Both the position numbers and the translations under genes were made by a program. This document shows, in pieces, positions 24,073 through 33,239 of a stretch of DNA of 64,000 nucleotides (the stretch's first letter is position 1; each line of letters opens with the position of its first letter). The notes beneath the pieces were generated by a model. The model saw only the letters and a list, made by a program, of their open reading frames with translations. It was not told where the DNA came from and made no database searches. This stretch comes from Brevibacillus_C sp046036945. GTDB lineage: Bacteria; Bacillota; Bacilli; Brevibacillales; Brevibacillaceae. Location of the stretch: positions 1 to 64,000 of the forward strand of contig NZ_JBJQOQ010000011.1 in NCBI RefSeq assembly GCF_046036945.1. Direction: 5' to 3'.

Positions 24073-24729
24073 CTATTTCTGTCCCTGCCTGGTTAAACCG
24101 TGCCTAACGGCGTAAGAGGCAAGCTGCACGCGGTTTTCGAGCTGCAGCTTCTCCAACAGATTTTTGATGTGATTCTTTACGGTATTTTCCGCGATCACGA
24201 GAGTCTTGGCGATCTCGCGATTGGTGACGCCGGAGGCGACGTATTCCAGGATTTCTTTTTCCCGGGACGTCAGGACGCTGGGGAGAGGATCTTCATTCGT
24301 CCCTTCGCGAAACTGGTAAAAAATACGTCCGGCGAGCTCACGTGAAGTCTCCGTATTCCCTTGCATCAGCGAATGCAGGTAGGCCAGCCAGTCATCCGGG
24401 TCCATATTTTTCAACAAGTATCCTTGGGCCCCGAGCTGGATCGCGGCGAACAGATCCTTGATGTTGTCGGATACGCTTAAGATGACGATTTTGACGGTTG
24501 GAAACGCCTCTTTGATTCTCCGCGTCGCTTCCAGGCCGTCCCATACCGGCATGTGAATGTCCATGAGCACGAGATCAGGTGTCAGTTGGCGGCACAATTC
24601 GTATGCTTCGGGACCGGTGGTTGCCTCGCCGACAATCGTAAACAAATCACTCTCAGCCAGTATAGAGCGAATGGCTTCCCGCGCATGGGGATGATCGTCT
24701 GCCAGGATGACGCGACAGGTTGCGCTCAA
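24073..24729 (-). CDS. NarL/FixJ-type response regulator (orphan)
   Basis: 218 residues: a receiver with D11-D12, phosphoacceptor Asp57 (LVLMDIHMP) and conserved lysine in LLKNMDPDD; then a LuxR HTH (LTSREKEILEYVASGVTNRE). TTG 24729 behind AAAGGAG is the likely start and gives the canonical size; the reading from 24798 has no ribosome site. No histidine kinase is adjacent. It is divergent from the UreH-domain/copper cluster, which makes that cluster a candidate target. Confidence 0.9.
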   Translation of the reverse strand: MSATCRVILADDHPHAREAIRSILAESDLFTIVGEATTGPEAYELCRQLTPDLVLMDIHMPVWDGLEATRRIKEAFPTVKIVILSVSDNIKDLFAAIQLGAQGYLLKNMDPDDWLAYLHSLMQGNTETSRELAGRIFYQFREGTNEDPLPSVLTSREKEILEYVASGVTNREIAKTLVIAENTVKNHIKNLLEKLQLENRVQLASYAVRHGLTRQGQK

Positions 24730-24929
24730 CGAAATTCTCTCCTTTTTGCTGGTTTGCAAAAACACCCATTCTCTTATCATACGAAACGGCACGTCCAAAA
24801 AGAAATAGCCCGATCGAGCCAGCTTGAAAAAGCGTCGGCTCTCGTATGATTAGGTATGATAACACGATATGGCAGGCGAATGGCAGCCGATCGTGCCAGC
24901 GCTGACAAACGGGGCGGGGGGAGAGGAAT

Positions 24930-25616
24930 ATGTACGGAAGCATCTATGAGTATCTGTTGGTCGTGCTGACCGGCTTGGCCAGTGCTCCACACTGTATCGG
25001 GATGTGCGGGGGGATCATGTCTGCCTGGACACTGCATTCAAAAGCGCCCCTGCTGCAGACGGTCATGGCCTATAATCTCGGCAGAATCATGACGTATACG
25101 GCTGTAGGCGCATGTATGGGATTTGTCGGTTCATTCGTCGATGTGGCCGGCGGCCTCGTGGGGGTCCAAGGAGCAGCCAATATACTGGGCGGACTGTTCA
25201 TTCTGCTCTGGGTAGGGAAGAAGCTGGCCATTCCGCTGGCAAAATGGAGCCCCCTTCGGCTTCCTGCGGTTCAACGAGCGCTCGCCCGCACAAAAGGGGA
25301 AAAGGCCCTGGCACCTGTCTTTTTCAGCGGCCTCTTGCTCGGGTTCTTGCCCTGCGGCTTAACGTATGCCATGGAGATGAAAGCGGCCGCGACGGGGAGT
25401 ATGTGGGAAGGGGCCTTGACATTAGCCTGTTTTGGCCTAGGTACACTGCCGGCTTTGCTGTGCGTCGGGGTGTTTTCCATCGTGCTGGGGAAGGCGCTGC
25501 GCACAAAGGTGCTGCTCTTCGCCAATGTTCTCGCAGCATGCATCGGCTTTGTCCTGATCATGCGGGGTCTGGTCATCAGCGGCTGGATTCCCAGTATCAA
25601 TCCCTGGCTTTGGTGA
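24930..25616 (+). CDS. Sulfite exporter TauE/SafE-type protein with UreH domain (COG2836)
   Basis: 228 residues and six transmembrane helices. The motif PHCIGMCGG (residues 20-28) in helix 1 and GFLPCGLTYAMEM in the middle are characteristic of COG2836 proteins found beside copper-transporting ATPases and cbb3-type oxidase assembly genes; the cysteines and histidine suggest metal handling. ATG 24930 follows a GGGGAGAGGA box. Its neighbours (FixH-like lipoprotein, CopA, PepSY protein) support a role in copper supply or oxidase maturation. Confidence 0.85.
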   Translation: MYGSIYEYLLVVLTGLASAPHCIGMCGGIMSAWTLHSKAPLLQTVMAYNLGRIMTYTAVGACMGFVGSFVDVAGGLVGVQGAANILGGLFILLWVGKKLAIPLAKWSPLRLPAVQRALARTKGEKALAPVFFSGLLLGFLPCGLTYAMEMKAAATGSMWEGALTLACFGLGTLPALLCVGVFSIVLGKALRTKVLLFANVLAACIGFVLIMRGLVISGWIPSINPWLW

Positions 25617-25623
25617 TCCGGCA

Positions 25624-26076
25624 TCAGGGCTGCGCATCGAAGACAAACTGGGAGGTGATGGTTTGTCCTTCCTTTTCCACGACGATCTGCGCGACCCACC
25701 GGCCCACCATCGTCGGAATCAGCTTTGCGGTAAAGACACCGTCCGGCTCGCGCTCGGCAGAGAATGACAGTTCGCCGTGATCCATTTCCGGCATCGACAG
25801 CTTTACCGTTACGACAGCGTCTTTTCGCCCTGCTTCCTGTTCGCTTGGCAGGGAAATCTGCAGCTCGTTTTCCACGAGGATTTTGACCGGCTCCGACACC
25901 AGGTGGTATTGCAGCCCATCCTGCTGTGTGCTTGTCTCGGCCTGTTCAGGTTGCGCTGCAGCCGGTGCCGCTGCGGTAGCATGTTGATGGCCTTGCGCAG
26001 AGCAGGCGGTGATCCAGGGTACCCCTGCTGCCAGTACGCACAAAAGAATCACGAGGGATCTTCTGCTTTCGCTCAT
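25624..26076 (-). CDS. FixH/YtkA-like lipoprotein
   Basis: 150 residues. Signal peptide with lipobox ITAC (Cys near 25), an Ala/Gln/His-rich linker including GHQHATA that could bind metal, then a beta-sandwich domain with the YtkA/FixH pattern VTVKLSMPEMDHGELSF and GVFTAKLIPTMVGRW. Extracytoplasmic, membrane-anchored. ATG 26076 with GGGGAG at 9 nt; the TTG at 26097 would disrupt the signal peptide. Convergent with the COG2836 gene and divergent from copA. Confidence 0.8.
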   Translation of the reverse strand: MSESRRSLVILLCVLAAGVPWITACSAQGHQHATAAAPAAAQPEQAETSTQQDGLQYHLVSEPVKILVENELQISLPSEQEAGRKDAVVTVKLSMPEMDHGELSFSAEREPDGVFTAKLIPTMVGRWVAQIVVEKEGQTITSQFVFDAQP

Positions 26077-26243
26077 AAGTCCATCTCCCCTTTGCAAAAG
26101 AATGTATTTCTATATATAGGTACTATTGTTTTTTATTACTTATTCAGGATAAAAATGAAATTCTCTTTGCCCCCTCACACGCATATGATGTTTGTAACGG
26201 ACATGCAGGGAAACCTGGCGGGTTGCCGGAAGGGGGCGTTTTC

Positions 26244-28433
26244 GTGGGAATATCCAGGCAAATTACCTTGCATATTTCGGGGATGACATGTGCTGCATGT
26301 GCCAACCGCATTGAAAAGGTCCTTCGCAAGGTAAACGGCGTAAACACCGTGCAAGTCAATCTCGCTATTGAAAAGGCGATGATCTCCTACCAGCCTGACG
26401 TGATCAATCAAGCGGACATAGCGGGGAGAATCGAAAAACTGGGATATAAAGCGACGGAAGAGCAGGAAGATAAACACCTGCATGAGATCGGCAGGCTAAA
26501 GAAAAAGTGCCTCATCTCCACCTTGTTGTCCATTCCCTTAATCTGGTCGATGGTCTCCCATTTTCCCTTTGCCGCATCGTCAGTTTGGGTGCCTGCCTTG
26601 TTCGAAAACGCCTTCTTTCAACTTGCGATAACGTTTCCCATCCAGTTTTGGATCGGCTTTTCCTTTTACGAAGGGGCCTGGAGGGCATTGAAAAACAGGT
26701 CGGCCAACATGGACCTGCTGGTTGTGCTGAGCACGTCCTCCGCCTTTTTTTACAGTCATTACCTGACCCTGCAGTCCATCGGCAGCCCTTCACGTCATGT
26801 GACACTGTACTTTGAGACAAGTGCCGTGATCATCACGTTTCTATTGATCGGCAAACTTCTCGAGGCGACTGCGAAGGGAAGGACGGTTCAGGCGATCAAA
26901 AGCCTGTACCAGTTGCAGCCAAAGTCGGCTGTGATCCTGCGCGGCGGCGAGCAGTTGACAATCCCGATCGAACAACTGGCAGCAGGAGATATTTTTATCG
27001 TCATGCCCGGGGAGAGAGTGGCTACTGATGGGATTGTTATTCGCGGAAGTTCTACGCTTGATGAATCGATGATCACGGGGGAGAGCATCCCCGTTGAAAA
27101 ACTGGAAGGAAGTTTTGTCATCGGAGCGACGTTGAACCAGAACGGCATGCTGCATGTAAAGGCAGTTAAAATCGGCGGGGAAACTGCCTTGTCGCAAATC
27201 ATCAAAGTGGTGGAAGAAGCCCAGAGCAAGAAGGCCCCGATTCAGAGGTACGCCGATGAGCTGACGGAAATATTCGTCCCGCTGGTGGTGACGATTGCAG
27301 CCATCACCTTTTTGGCCTGGTACTTCCTGCTTCACCCGGGCGATTTTGGCGATTCGCTGGAAAAGGCAATGGCGGTGCTAATCATCGCCTGTCCTTGCGC
27401 CCTTGGACTGGCCACGCCTACTTCCATATTGGTCGCTTCCGGACGGGGGGCCCGGTCGGGGATTTTATTCAAGCGAGGAGAACATCTAGAAACCCTGCAG
27501 AAAGTAGATACCGTTGTCCTGGACAAAACCGGTACGGTCACCAAAGGGGAGCCGGAAATAACCGATGTATACTGCCAAGGTGAAACATCGAAGTTCCTGC
27601 AGTTCGTCGCCGCTGCGGAAACGGGTTCCCCGCATCCCTTTGCTGCAGCAATCGTACAGACCGCTGCAAAACGAAACCTTCCGACGTTGCGAGCCGCCGA
27701 GTCTCATACCGTCCCCGGATACGGGATTAAAGCGGTTGTAGAAGGAAAACAGGTGATCATCGGTTCAGAAAAGCTGATGATCATGGAAGGAGTTACCAGA
27801 GAGGGAACAGAGTCGCTGGTGAACCAACTGCAGTCCGCGGGAAAAACCGTCCTGTACGTCGCCGTCGATCGGCAGCCTGCCGGCCTGCTGGCTGCCGCCG
27901 ATACGGTCAAGGAAGGCGCCCGGGAAGTCGTCTACCGATTGAAGAAAATGGGAAAAGAGGTCATCATGGTGACGGGAGATCATCAGTTCGCCTCGACAGC
28001 CGTTGCTCAAAAAATCGGGATCAGCAGGGTGTACGCCGGCATGCTGCCAGAGGAGAAGGCTGCGCTCATCGAAAGGTGGCGACAGCAGGGGAAAACCATC
28101 GCGATGGTGGGAGATGGCATCAATGACGCCCCGGCCCTGACCGCGTCTGACGTGGGCATCGCGCTCGGTACGGGAACCGATATCGCGATCGAAGCCGCTG
28201 ACGTCATCATCATGCAAGGGGATATGGGGGCGATTTCAGACGCCATCCGGCTGAGTCAAAAAACCATCGCCAATATCAAGCAAAACATGTTTTGGGCCTT
28301 GGCGTACAACTCCCTCGGCATCCCCCTCACGATGCTCGGGTACTTGTCCCCCTGGCTGGCCGGGGCAGCGATGGCGCTTAGTTCCATTTCAGTCGTGTTG
28401 AACTCGCTTCGGCTAAAACGCGTACGCCTGTAG
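26244..28433 (+). CDS. copA: Copper-translocating P1B-type ATPase (CopA)
   Basis: 729 residues. One N-terminal heavy-metal domain with GMTCAAC (13-19), eight predicted membrane helices, actuator motif DESMITGES, the Cu-site CPC in IIACPCALGLATP, phosphorylation loop DKTGTVTKG, SPHPFAAAI (the HP locus), and hinge GDGINDAPAL. Exports Cu(I) or loads it to oxidases at the cytoplasmic membrane. GTG 26244 has AAGGGGG upstream; the TTG at 26223 is less likely. No CsoR or CopZ gene is adjacent, which is unusual for detoxifying CopA and leaves a role in oxidase metallation open. Confidence 0.93.
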   Translation: MGISRQITLHISGMTCAACANRIEKVLRKVNGVNTVQVNLAIEKAMISYQPDVINQADIAGRIEKLGYKATEEQEDKHLHEIGRLKKKCLISTLLSIPLIWSMVSHFPFAASSVWVPALFENAFFQLAITFPIQFWIGFSFYEGAWRALKNRSANMDLLVVLSTSSAFFYSHYLTLQSIGSPSRHVTLYFETSAVIITFLLIGKLLEATAKGRTVQAIKSLYQLQPKSAVILRGGEQLTIPIEQLAAGDIFIVMPGERVATDGIVIRGSSTLDESMITGESIPVEKLEGSFVIGATLNQNGMLHVKAVKIGGETALSQIIKVVEEAQSKKAPIQRYADELTEIFVPLVVTIAAITFLAWYFLLHPGDFGDSLEKAMAVLIIACPCALGLATPTSILVASGRGARSGILFKRGEHLETLQKVDTVVLDKTGTVTKGEPEITDVYCQGETSKFLQFVAAAETGSPHPFAAAIVQTAAKRNLPTLRAAESHTVPGYGIKAVVEGKQVIIGSEKLMIMEGVTREGTESLVNQLQSAGKTVLYVAVDRQPAGLLAAADTVKEGAREVVYRLKKMGKEVIMVTGDHQFASTAVAQKIGISRVYAGMLPEEKAALIERWRQQGKTIAMVGDGINDAPALTASDVGIALGTGTDIAIEAADVIIMQGDMGAISDAIRLSQKTIANIKQNMFWALAYNSLGIPLTMLGYLSPWLAGAAMALSSISVVLNSLRLKRVRL

Positions 28434-28449
28434 ACGCAGGATGTTCATA

Positions 28450-28482
28450 CCTCGTTGTGCTGTCAGCGCAGCGAGGTTTTTT
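28450..28482 (+). terminator. Terminator after copA
   Basis: 11-bp stem with two G-U pairs (28450-28460 with 28466-28476), 5-nt loop, then TTTTTTC. Confidence 0.85.
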
Positions 28483-28634
28483 CTGTTCTTGCATGTGCCC
28501 ATCCTTCGCGCGACACAAAATCGCCACATGAAATCGCTTAAAATAGCCCCCTTGAGTCATTCTTGCGGCAAGGGACAGCGGATATACTCAACTAAAATGC
28601 CGGCAGAAAACAGATGGGGAGGAGCAAGACAAGG

Positions 28635-30032
28635 ATGAATGCACAAGCTGAGACTGCAAGGGAACGAGACTATCAAAAAGGCTTATACTTGGCTGTATGG
28701 CGTTGGCACTTTTATGCGGGGGTGATCTTTGCCCCATTTCTTATTTTTTTGTCCGTGACTGGAGCGGTCTACCTGTTCAAACCCCAATGGGAATCCTTCA
28801 TGTATCGCGAACTAACCCATGTGCAAGAAATGAAAGATGAAATGGCCGCAAGCGAACAAATCGGAAAGGTGTCTGAAGCGTACCCGGACGCCAAAATCAT
28901 CAGCTATCGTCCTTCATCTGCGCCCGGGAGAACCGCCGAAGTGGAGATAACACGGGGCGGGAAAGCGATAACCGTCTTCGTCAATCCTTACTCCGGCAAA
29001 GTGATAGGTGAGCTGGCCAATGACGAGACTTTTATGGAACGGATGAAAAATCTGCACAACGGCATGTTATGGGGAGGCGTGATCGCTAATCGATGGGTCG
29101 AATTAACCGCCTGCTGGGGCGTTATTCTGATCATAACCGGGGTGTTTTTATGGTGGCCACGCGAGCATAAGTCCCTGTTCGGCACCCTGATACCGCGATT
29201 TCGCAAAGGAAGGCGGATTCTGCTGCGGGATCTGCACGCGGTTACCGCGTTCTGGCTTTCTTTATTCATCGTCATCCAACTCTTTTCCGGTCTGATGTGG
29301 ACAGATGTTTGGGGCAGTATGGCACACAGGGTCGTCGATGCGACCGGAACCGGTGAACCGGTCGGCGACCAGCCGTGGGAAGCGTATGCGTTTCCCAAGT
29401 CGACCATCCCGACGAAAGAAGTGGCTGACGTTCCCTGGGCGGCGGAAAATTTGCCTGTTCCCAGATCAGAAGCGGCAGGCGCGGCTATCATTTCCGTTGA
29501 AAAGGTGATGCAGATCGCCCAAGACAAGCAGATTCATCCCGGTTATAAGATTGCCTTTCCCCAAGCCGAAACAGGTGTGTACACCGTCTATCTCGATCCG
29601 GCAGAGGTATATCCAAACCGGCCAGCCCCCCAAACACAGCAAACCCTGCATATCGATCAGTACAGCGGAAAAGTATTGGCTGATTTTGGCTGGAAAGATT
29701 ACGGTTTCATGGGGAAGCTGATTTCACTTGGCATCGCGTTTCATCAAGGAGAGTTTGGCTTTCTCAGTCAACTGTTTGGCCTCGTGATTTGTCTTGGCAT
29801 CATCGGCATCGCAGCAGGAGGGTTGGTCATGTGGTGGCAGCGGAAACCGTCGGGCAGGCTGGGCGCACCGGCGATTCCGAAGAATATGAAACGAGTAAAA
29901 TCGGTAGGGGTAATCGTGATCGCGCTGGGGTTTTTTTTCCCGCTCGTTGGACTGTCGATCGTGGTCGTCGCACTGTTTGATCTGCTGATTGTGAGAAGGG
30001 TTCCCCGTGTGAAGAGAATGCTTAATGCGTGA
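28635..30032 (+). CDS. PepSY-associated transmembrane protein (PiuB-like)
   Basis: 465 residues with four membrane helices and two PepSY domains. Helix 1 region WRWHFYAGVIFAPFLIFLSV, LHNGMLWGGVIANRWVELTA with a heme-ligand-like histidine, and RDLHAVTAFWLSLFIVIQLF with another are classic for the iron-regulated PepSY family, believed to reduce or transport metals across the membrane. ATG 28635 follows GGGAGGAG. Forms part of the copper/respiratory group with copA, but has its own upstream terminator. Confidence 0.87.
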   Translation: MNAQAETARERDYQKGLYLAVWRWHFYAGVIFAPFLIFLSVTGAVYLFKPQWESFMYRELTHVQEMKDEMAASEQIGKVSEAYPDAKIISYRPSSAPGRTAEVEITRGGKAITVFVNPYSGKVIGELANDETFMERMKNLHNGMLWGGVIANRWVELTACWGVILIITGVFLWWPREHKSLFGTLIPRFRKGRRILLRDLHAVTAFWLSLFIVIQLFSGLMWTDVWGSMAHRVVDATGTGEPVGDQPWEAYAFPKSTIPTKEVADVPWAAENLPVPRSEAAGAAIISVEKVMQIAQDKQIHPGYKIAFPQAETGVYTVYLDPAEVYPNRPAPQTQQTLHIDQYSGKVLADFGWKDYGFMGKLISLGIAFHQGEFGFLSQLFGLVICLGIIGIAAGGLVMWWQRKPSGRLGAPAIPKNMKRVKSVGVIVIALGFFFPLVGLSIVVVALFDLLIVRRVPRVKRMLNA

Positions 30033-30046
30033 CTATCGCAAGAAAG

Positions 30047-30076
30047 AGCGGCAGCCTCCTGGACTGCCGCTGTTTT
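30047..30076. terminator. Terminator between PepSY and GrpB genes
   Basis: 8-bp stem AGCGGCAG (30047-30054)/CTGCCGCT (30064-30071) followed by GTTTTG. Placed between convergent genes. Confidence 0.65.
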
Positions 30077-30109
30077 GAGGAACATCCGTTCTCTTTCGGG
30101 TTCATGACT

Positions 30110-30631
30110 CTAGCTGTTCACATTGCCAAACCAGTAAAGTGCGGTTCTTTCCAGTTCTTTTACAAACGCATCTTTGCCGTCCATATACGCTTCAATGTCG
30201 TCCGGATAGTGTTTCGCAAGCATTTCTTTCAAATTTCCATACTGCTTAGCTGCTTCAACGTGTGTTCGGAGGAAATCCCTGACCGCCAAGTGGCGTTCGA
30301 TAGCCTCCTTGTTATCCACCTGAAATACATGGATTTGATGGGTTCTGTTGTCTCCGCCTTTTCTGAAATACCTTCTTCCTTTGATGCCGAACTCACCCAT
30401 GCACTCATAGCCAAGACCTGTCATTTGTTCATCAAAGGCATCGACTTTTTCAATGTCTTTTACGACCGGCATGATATCGATGATCGGTTTGGCTTTTAAT
30501 CCAGGCACAGAAGTGCTGCCAATATGATGGATGTCAACCAACTCATCGCCGAAAATACCTTTGATTTTTTGAGCTTCTTCACTGAACATGTGGTTCCATG
30601 TATCGTTGTATTCCGTCACGACAACCTTCAT
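30110..30631 (-). CDS. GrpB/UPF0157 family nucleotidyltransferase-like protein
   Basis: 173 residues of the UPF0157 family, a nucleotidyltransferase-like fold: VDIHHIGSTSVPGLKAKPII (GSTSVPG near 39-45), RYFRKGG and THQIHVF. ATG 30631 behind AAAGGAGG; the reading from 30793 adds an unrelated stretch. Cytoplasmic; activity not established. Confidence 0.88.
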   Translation of the reverse strand: MKVVVTEYNDTWNHMFSEEAQKIKGIFGDELVDIHHIGSTSVPGLKAKPIIDIMPVVKDIEKVDAFDEQMTGLGYECMGEFGIKGRRYFRKGGDNRTHQIHVFQVDNKEAIERHLAVRDFLRTHVEAAKQYGNLKEMLAKHYPDDIEAYMDGKDAFVKELERTALYWFGNVNS

Positions 30632-30812
30632 CACGACTGACCTCCTTTGTGTAATCGTTGCCAGTCTAGTGCAACACGACATTTTGTTCCAAGCTGTGCC
30701 AAATGGCTGGCTAAACATGACAGTTCCTTTACGATTGTACCAGACGGGGGGTATAATAGGCGAGCATCTGTTATAATGCAGGTATATGTACATTTTTGTT
30801 TAGAGGGATGGT

Positions 30813-31022
30813 GTGTCCGGCTTGGGCATCGTAAATTTTTCGCTTCTGTCGTGGGACTTGTTTATGCTTGGCGCTGCCTATTTTATGATTACCGGCCTGT
30901 TGTTCAGTTTCGGTTTTCTTCGCCTGTTTCAGCGGCACATTCGCAGCGGCGTCCTGCTGCTGATCGGCTCCATCGTCAGCACAGCCGTATTTTTAACTAT
31001 TATTTTCAAGCATTACGTATAG
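30813..31022 (+). CDS. Two-helix small membrane protein
   Basis: 69 residues, two transmembrane segments (about 13-34 and 45-65) separated by a basic turn (LFQRHIRSG). Starts at GTG 30813 with GAGGG close upstream; TTG 30822 is an alternative. No family recognised. Coding potential rests on the clean hydrophobic pattern and the ribosome site. Confidence 0.5.
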   Translation: MSGLGIVNFSLLSWDLFMLGAAYFMITGLLFSFGFLRLFQRHIRSGVLLLIGSIVSTAVFLTIIFKHYV

Positions 31023-31150
31023 TTGCCGGGGCAGAATTTAGAGGCCCCTTTTTATTTTTGCGATAAATTTATGTATTTTAAGGATAAAATTAAGTAATAT
31101 TAAATAGCGATCGTCATTTTACATTTTACTAGAGACAAGGAGGAGACAGC

Positions 31151-32407
31151 ATGATATTTAAAGAGCAATACGAAGAGATTCACCGTATTGCCCGGACGAT
31201 CTTTGAAAACCCGGAGCTGGGCTACAAAGAAGTAAAGACCCGTAAGGCCGTTGTGGATTTTCTGAAAAAAGTGAATCCGGATATCGAGCTGGAGACGTTT
31301 AGCACGACAGGGTTAAAAACTTCGCTTGGCAGCGGAAGAGAGCTGAACATCGCATTTATTGCAGAATTGGATGCGGTCTACGCGCCGTCGCATTGGTGCG
31401 CCGATAAAGAGACAGGTGCGGCTCACAACTGCGGCCATTACACCCAGGTCGCGATCGCTTTGGCGCTGTACAGGTATTTCTTTACGTCGGAAACTTATAA
31501 AACGTTTGACTACAAGCTCACGTTTATTTTTGTGCCCGCCGAAGAGTATTTGGACTTGGCCTATCGTGAAGAACTGAAGAAGAACAAGCAGATCAGCTAT
31601 TACGGCGGCAAGCCGGAAGCGATGAAGCTGGGCGTGTTCGACGACATCGACATCGGCATTTGCGTCCATGCGATGGGCGGAGAATTCTCGGAACGAACGA
31701 TCGAGGTCAATTGCGATTTGGCCGGGTTCTTGTATAAAAAATACACGTTTGAAGGAAAAGCGACCCATGCGGGGTTTGATCCGTTTTCCGCTAAAAATGC
31801 ATACAGCATGTCGACCTTGTTTAACGTGGCATTGGGGCTTACCCGCCAGCAGCTAAAAGATGCTGAAAAGGTCAGGATGAATCCGATCGTAATGGAATCG
31901 GACATGTCTACCAATGTCATCCCCAACCGCATTACCGTTGGATCGGACCTGAGAACGCTGACCGTCGATTACATGAAGGAAGCAGCAGCCAAAATGGATG
32001 ACGCCGCCAAAGGGAGTGCCATGGCCCTGCAAGGGAAGGTGTCCATCGAGACGCAGATGGGCTATTTGCCTTTTGTCCAGGACCGCTACCTGTCCGAGTT
32101 TGTCATCGAGGCGTTCCAACGAAATGAGGAAATCTCCGCGATTTGGAACAACAATGTCATCAGTGCTGCGGGAGATATTGGGGATTTGTCTTACATGATC
32201 CCTTGCATTCAAATCGGTTACAGTGGTTTTACGGGGACAATTCACGGGGATGATTTTAAGGACGTCGATCCTGAATACATCTTTGAGGTGTTTCCGAGAT
32301 TCCTGGCGCAAGTATTTGAGCAGCTAAACGGGAGAATCGACAAAACCAGGCTGTACCGCCGCTCTTATGAAGAATATGAGAAATTGATTTTGTCCATCAC
32401 AGAATAG
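31151..32407 (+). CDS. M20 family amidohydrolase/aminoacylase
   Basis: 418 residues with the AbgB/HipO-like M20 layout: ELDAVYAP, the metal motif region AAHNCGHYTQ near 92-101, VPAEEYLDLAYREEL, VHAMGG, and a lid dimerisation domain from about 195. The usual CGHD reads CGHY here, so the bridging ligand arrangement may differ. Predicted to hydrolyse N-acyl or peptide bonds of a small amino-acid conjugate in the cytoplasm. AGGAGG precedes the ATG. First gene of a long same-strand cluster; a DUF3100 pair follows by 28 bp. Confidence 0.82.
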   Translation: MIFKEQYEEIHRIARTIFENPELGYKEVKTRKAVVDFLKKVNPDIELETFSTTGLKTSLGSGRELNIAFIAELDAVYAPSHWCADKETGAAHNCGHYTQVAIALALYRYFFTSETYKTFDYKLTFIFVPAEEYLDLAYREELKKNKQISYYGGKPEAMKLGVFDDIDIGICVHAMGGEFSERTIEVNCDLAGFLYKKYTFEGKATHAGFDPFSAKNAYSMSTLFNVALGLTRQQLKDAEKVRMNPIVMESDMSTNVIPNRITVGSDLRTLTVDYMKEAAAKMDDAAKGSAMALQGKVSIETQMGYLPFVQDRYLSEFVIEAFQRNEEISAIWNNNVISAAGDIGDLSYMIPCIQIGYSGFTGTIHGDDFKDVDPEYIFEVFPRFLAQVFEQLNGRIDKTRLYRRSYEEYEKLILSITE

Positions 32408-32435
32408 ACGTTGAAGGGAAATGAGGATTAGTCCA

Positions 32436-33239
32436 ATGAAGTCGAGTGCTTTGAAAGCGAATTTTGTCATTTTGCTTGTTTTCGCGCTTCTTGTCATTAC
32501 CGTATCCGAGTTTATCGGGATCAGATCGATCATGCTCGGAACGATCAAGATCAGCTTTTTGCCCCTCGTATTTGCGATTTTGATCACCATGCTGCTGGGG
32601 ATCTCCGTTTTCCGCAAAGGGATCCTGAAGAGAGCATACAGCAAAGAAAATGTAAGTTTTTCCGGTAAATACCTGATCTTTATCATGCTGCCGTTGATGG
32701 CCCGATACGGGGCCGACGTCGCTCCAAAGATTCAGGAGATTTTGCAAGTAGGATGGATCTTTCTCATCCAGGAATTAGGCCATCTTGGCACGGTCTTGAT
32801 CGGGCTGCCTGTCGCGATCCTGATCGGCCTGAGAAGAGAAGCCATCGGGGCTACCTTGGGGATCGGCCGGGAAGGTGAGCTCGCCTACATCTCCGAAAAG
32901 TACACGCTCGATTCGGACGAGGGGAGAGGCGTCCTGTCCTTATACATTATCGGAACGCTGTTCGGGACTCTTTTCTTTAGCATTATCGCGCCGATCATGC
33001 TCGCGCTCGGGTTTAAGGTGGAAGCGCTGGCCATGTCCTCTGGCGTCGGCTCGGCCAGCATGATGACGGCCGCATCGTCTGCCCTGATCGCCGGCATGCC
33101 GGACAAGGCTGACACGATCACGGCTTATGCTTCAGCGAGCCAGCTGCTGACGAGTTTTCTGGGGACGTATACCATGGTGTTCTTGGCGGTGCCTGTGCAG
33201 CGCTTCATGTATAAATTATTGGTTAGAGGTGGAAAGTAA
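32436..33239 (+). CDS. DUF3100 membrane protein, large subunit of a pair
   Basis: 267 residues, about seven transmembrane helices. Central loops carry GADVAPKIQEILQVGWIFLI, QELGHLGTVLIGLPVA and AMSSGVGSASMMTAASSALI, the glycine/serine-rich re-entrant style of secondary transporters; the family is DUF3100, uncharacterised. ATG 32436 with GAGG nine bases upstream is chosen over ATG 32421, whose box is too close. The stop overlaps the next ATG by 1 bp, so the pair is coupled. Likely imports the substrate of the upstream amidohydrolase. Confidence 0.78.
   Translation: MKSSALKANFVILLVFALLVITVSEFIGIRSIMLGTIKISFLPLVFAILITMLLGISVFRKGILKRAYSKENVSFSGKYLIFIMLPLMARYGADVAPKIQEILQVGWIFLIQELGHLGTVLIGLPVAILIGLRREAIGATLGIGREGELAYISEKYTLDSDEGRGVLSLYIIGTLFGTLFFSIIAPIMLALGFKVEALAMSSGVGSASMMTAASSALIAGMPDKADTITAYASASQLLTSFLGTYTMVFLAVPVQRFMYKLLVRGGK

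Noticed and set aside
31278..31768. Minus-strand frames opposite the first M20 gene
   Set aside because: Shadows of a conserved coding sequence.
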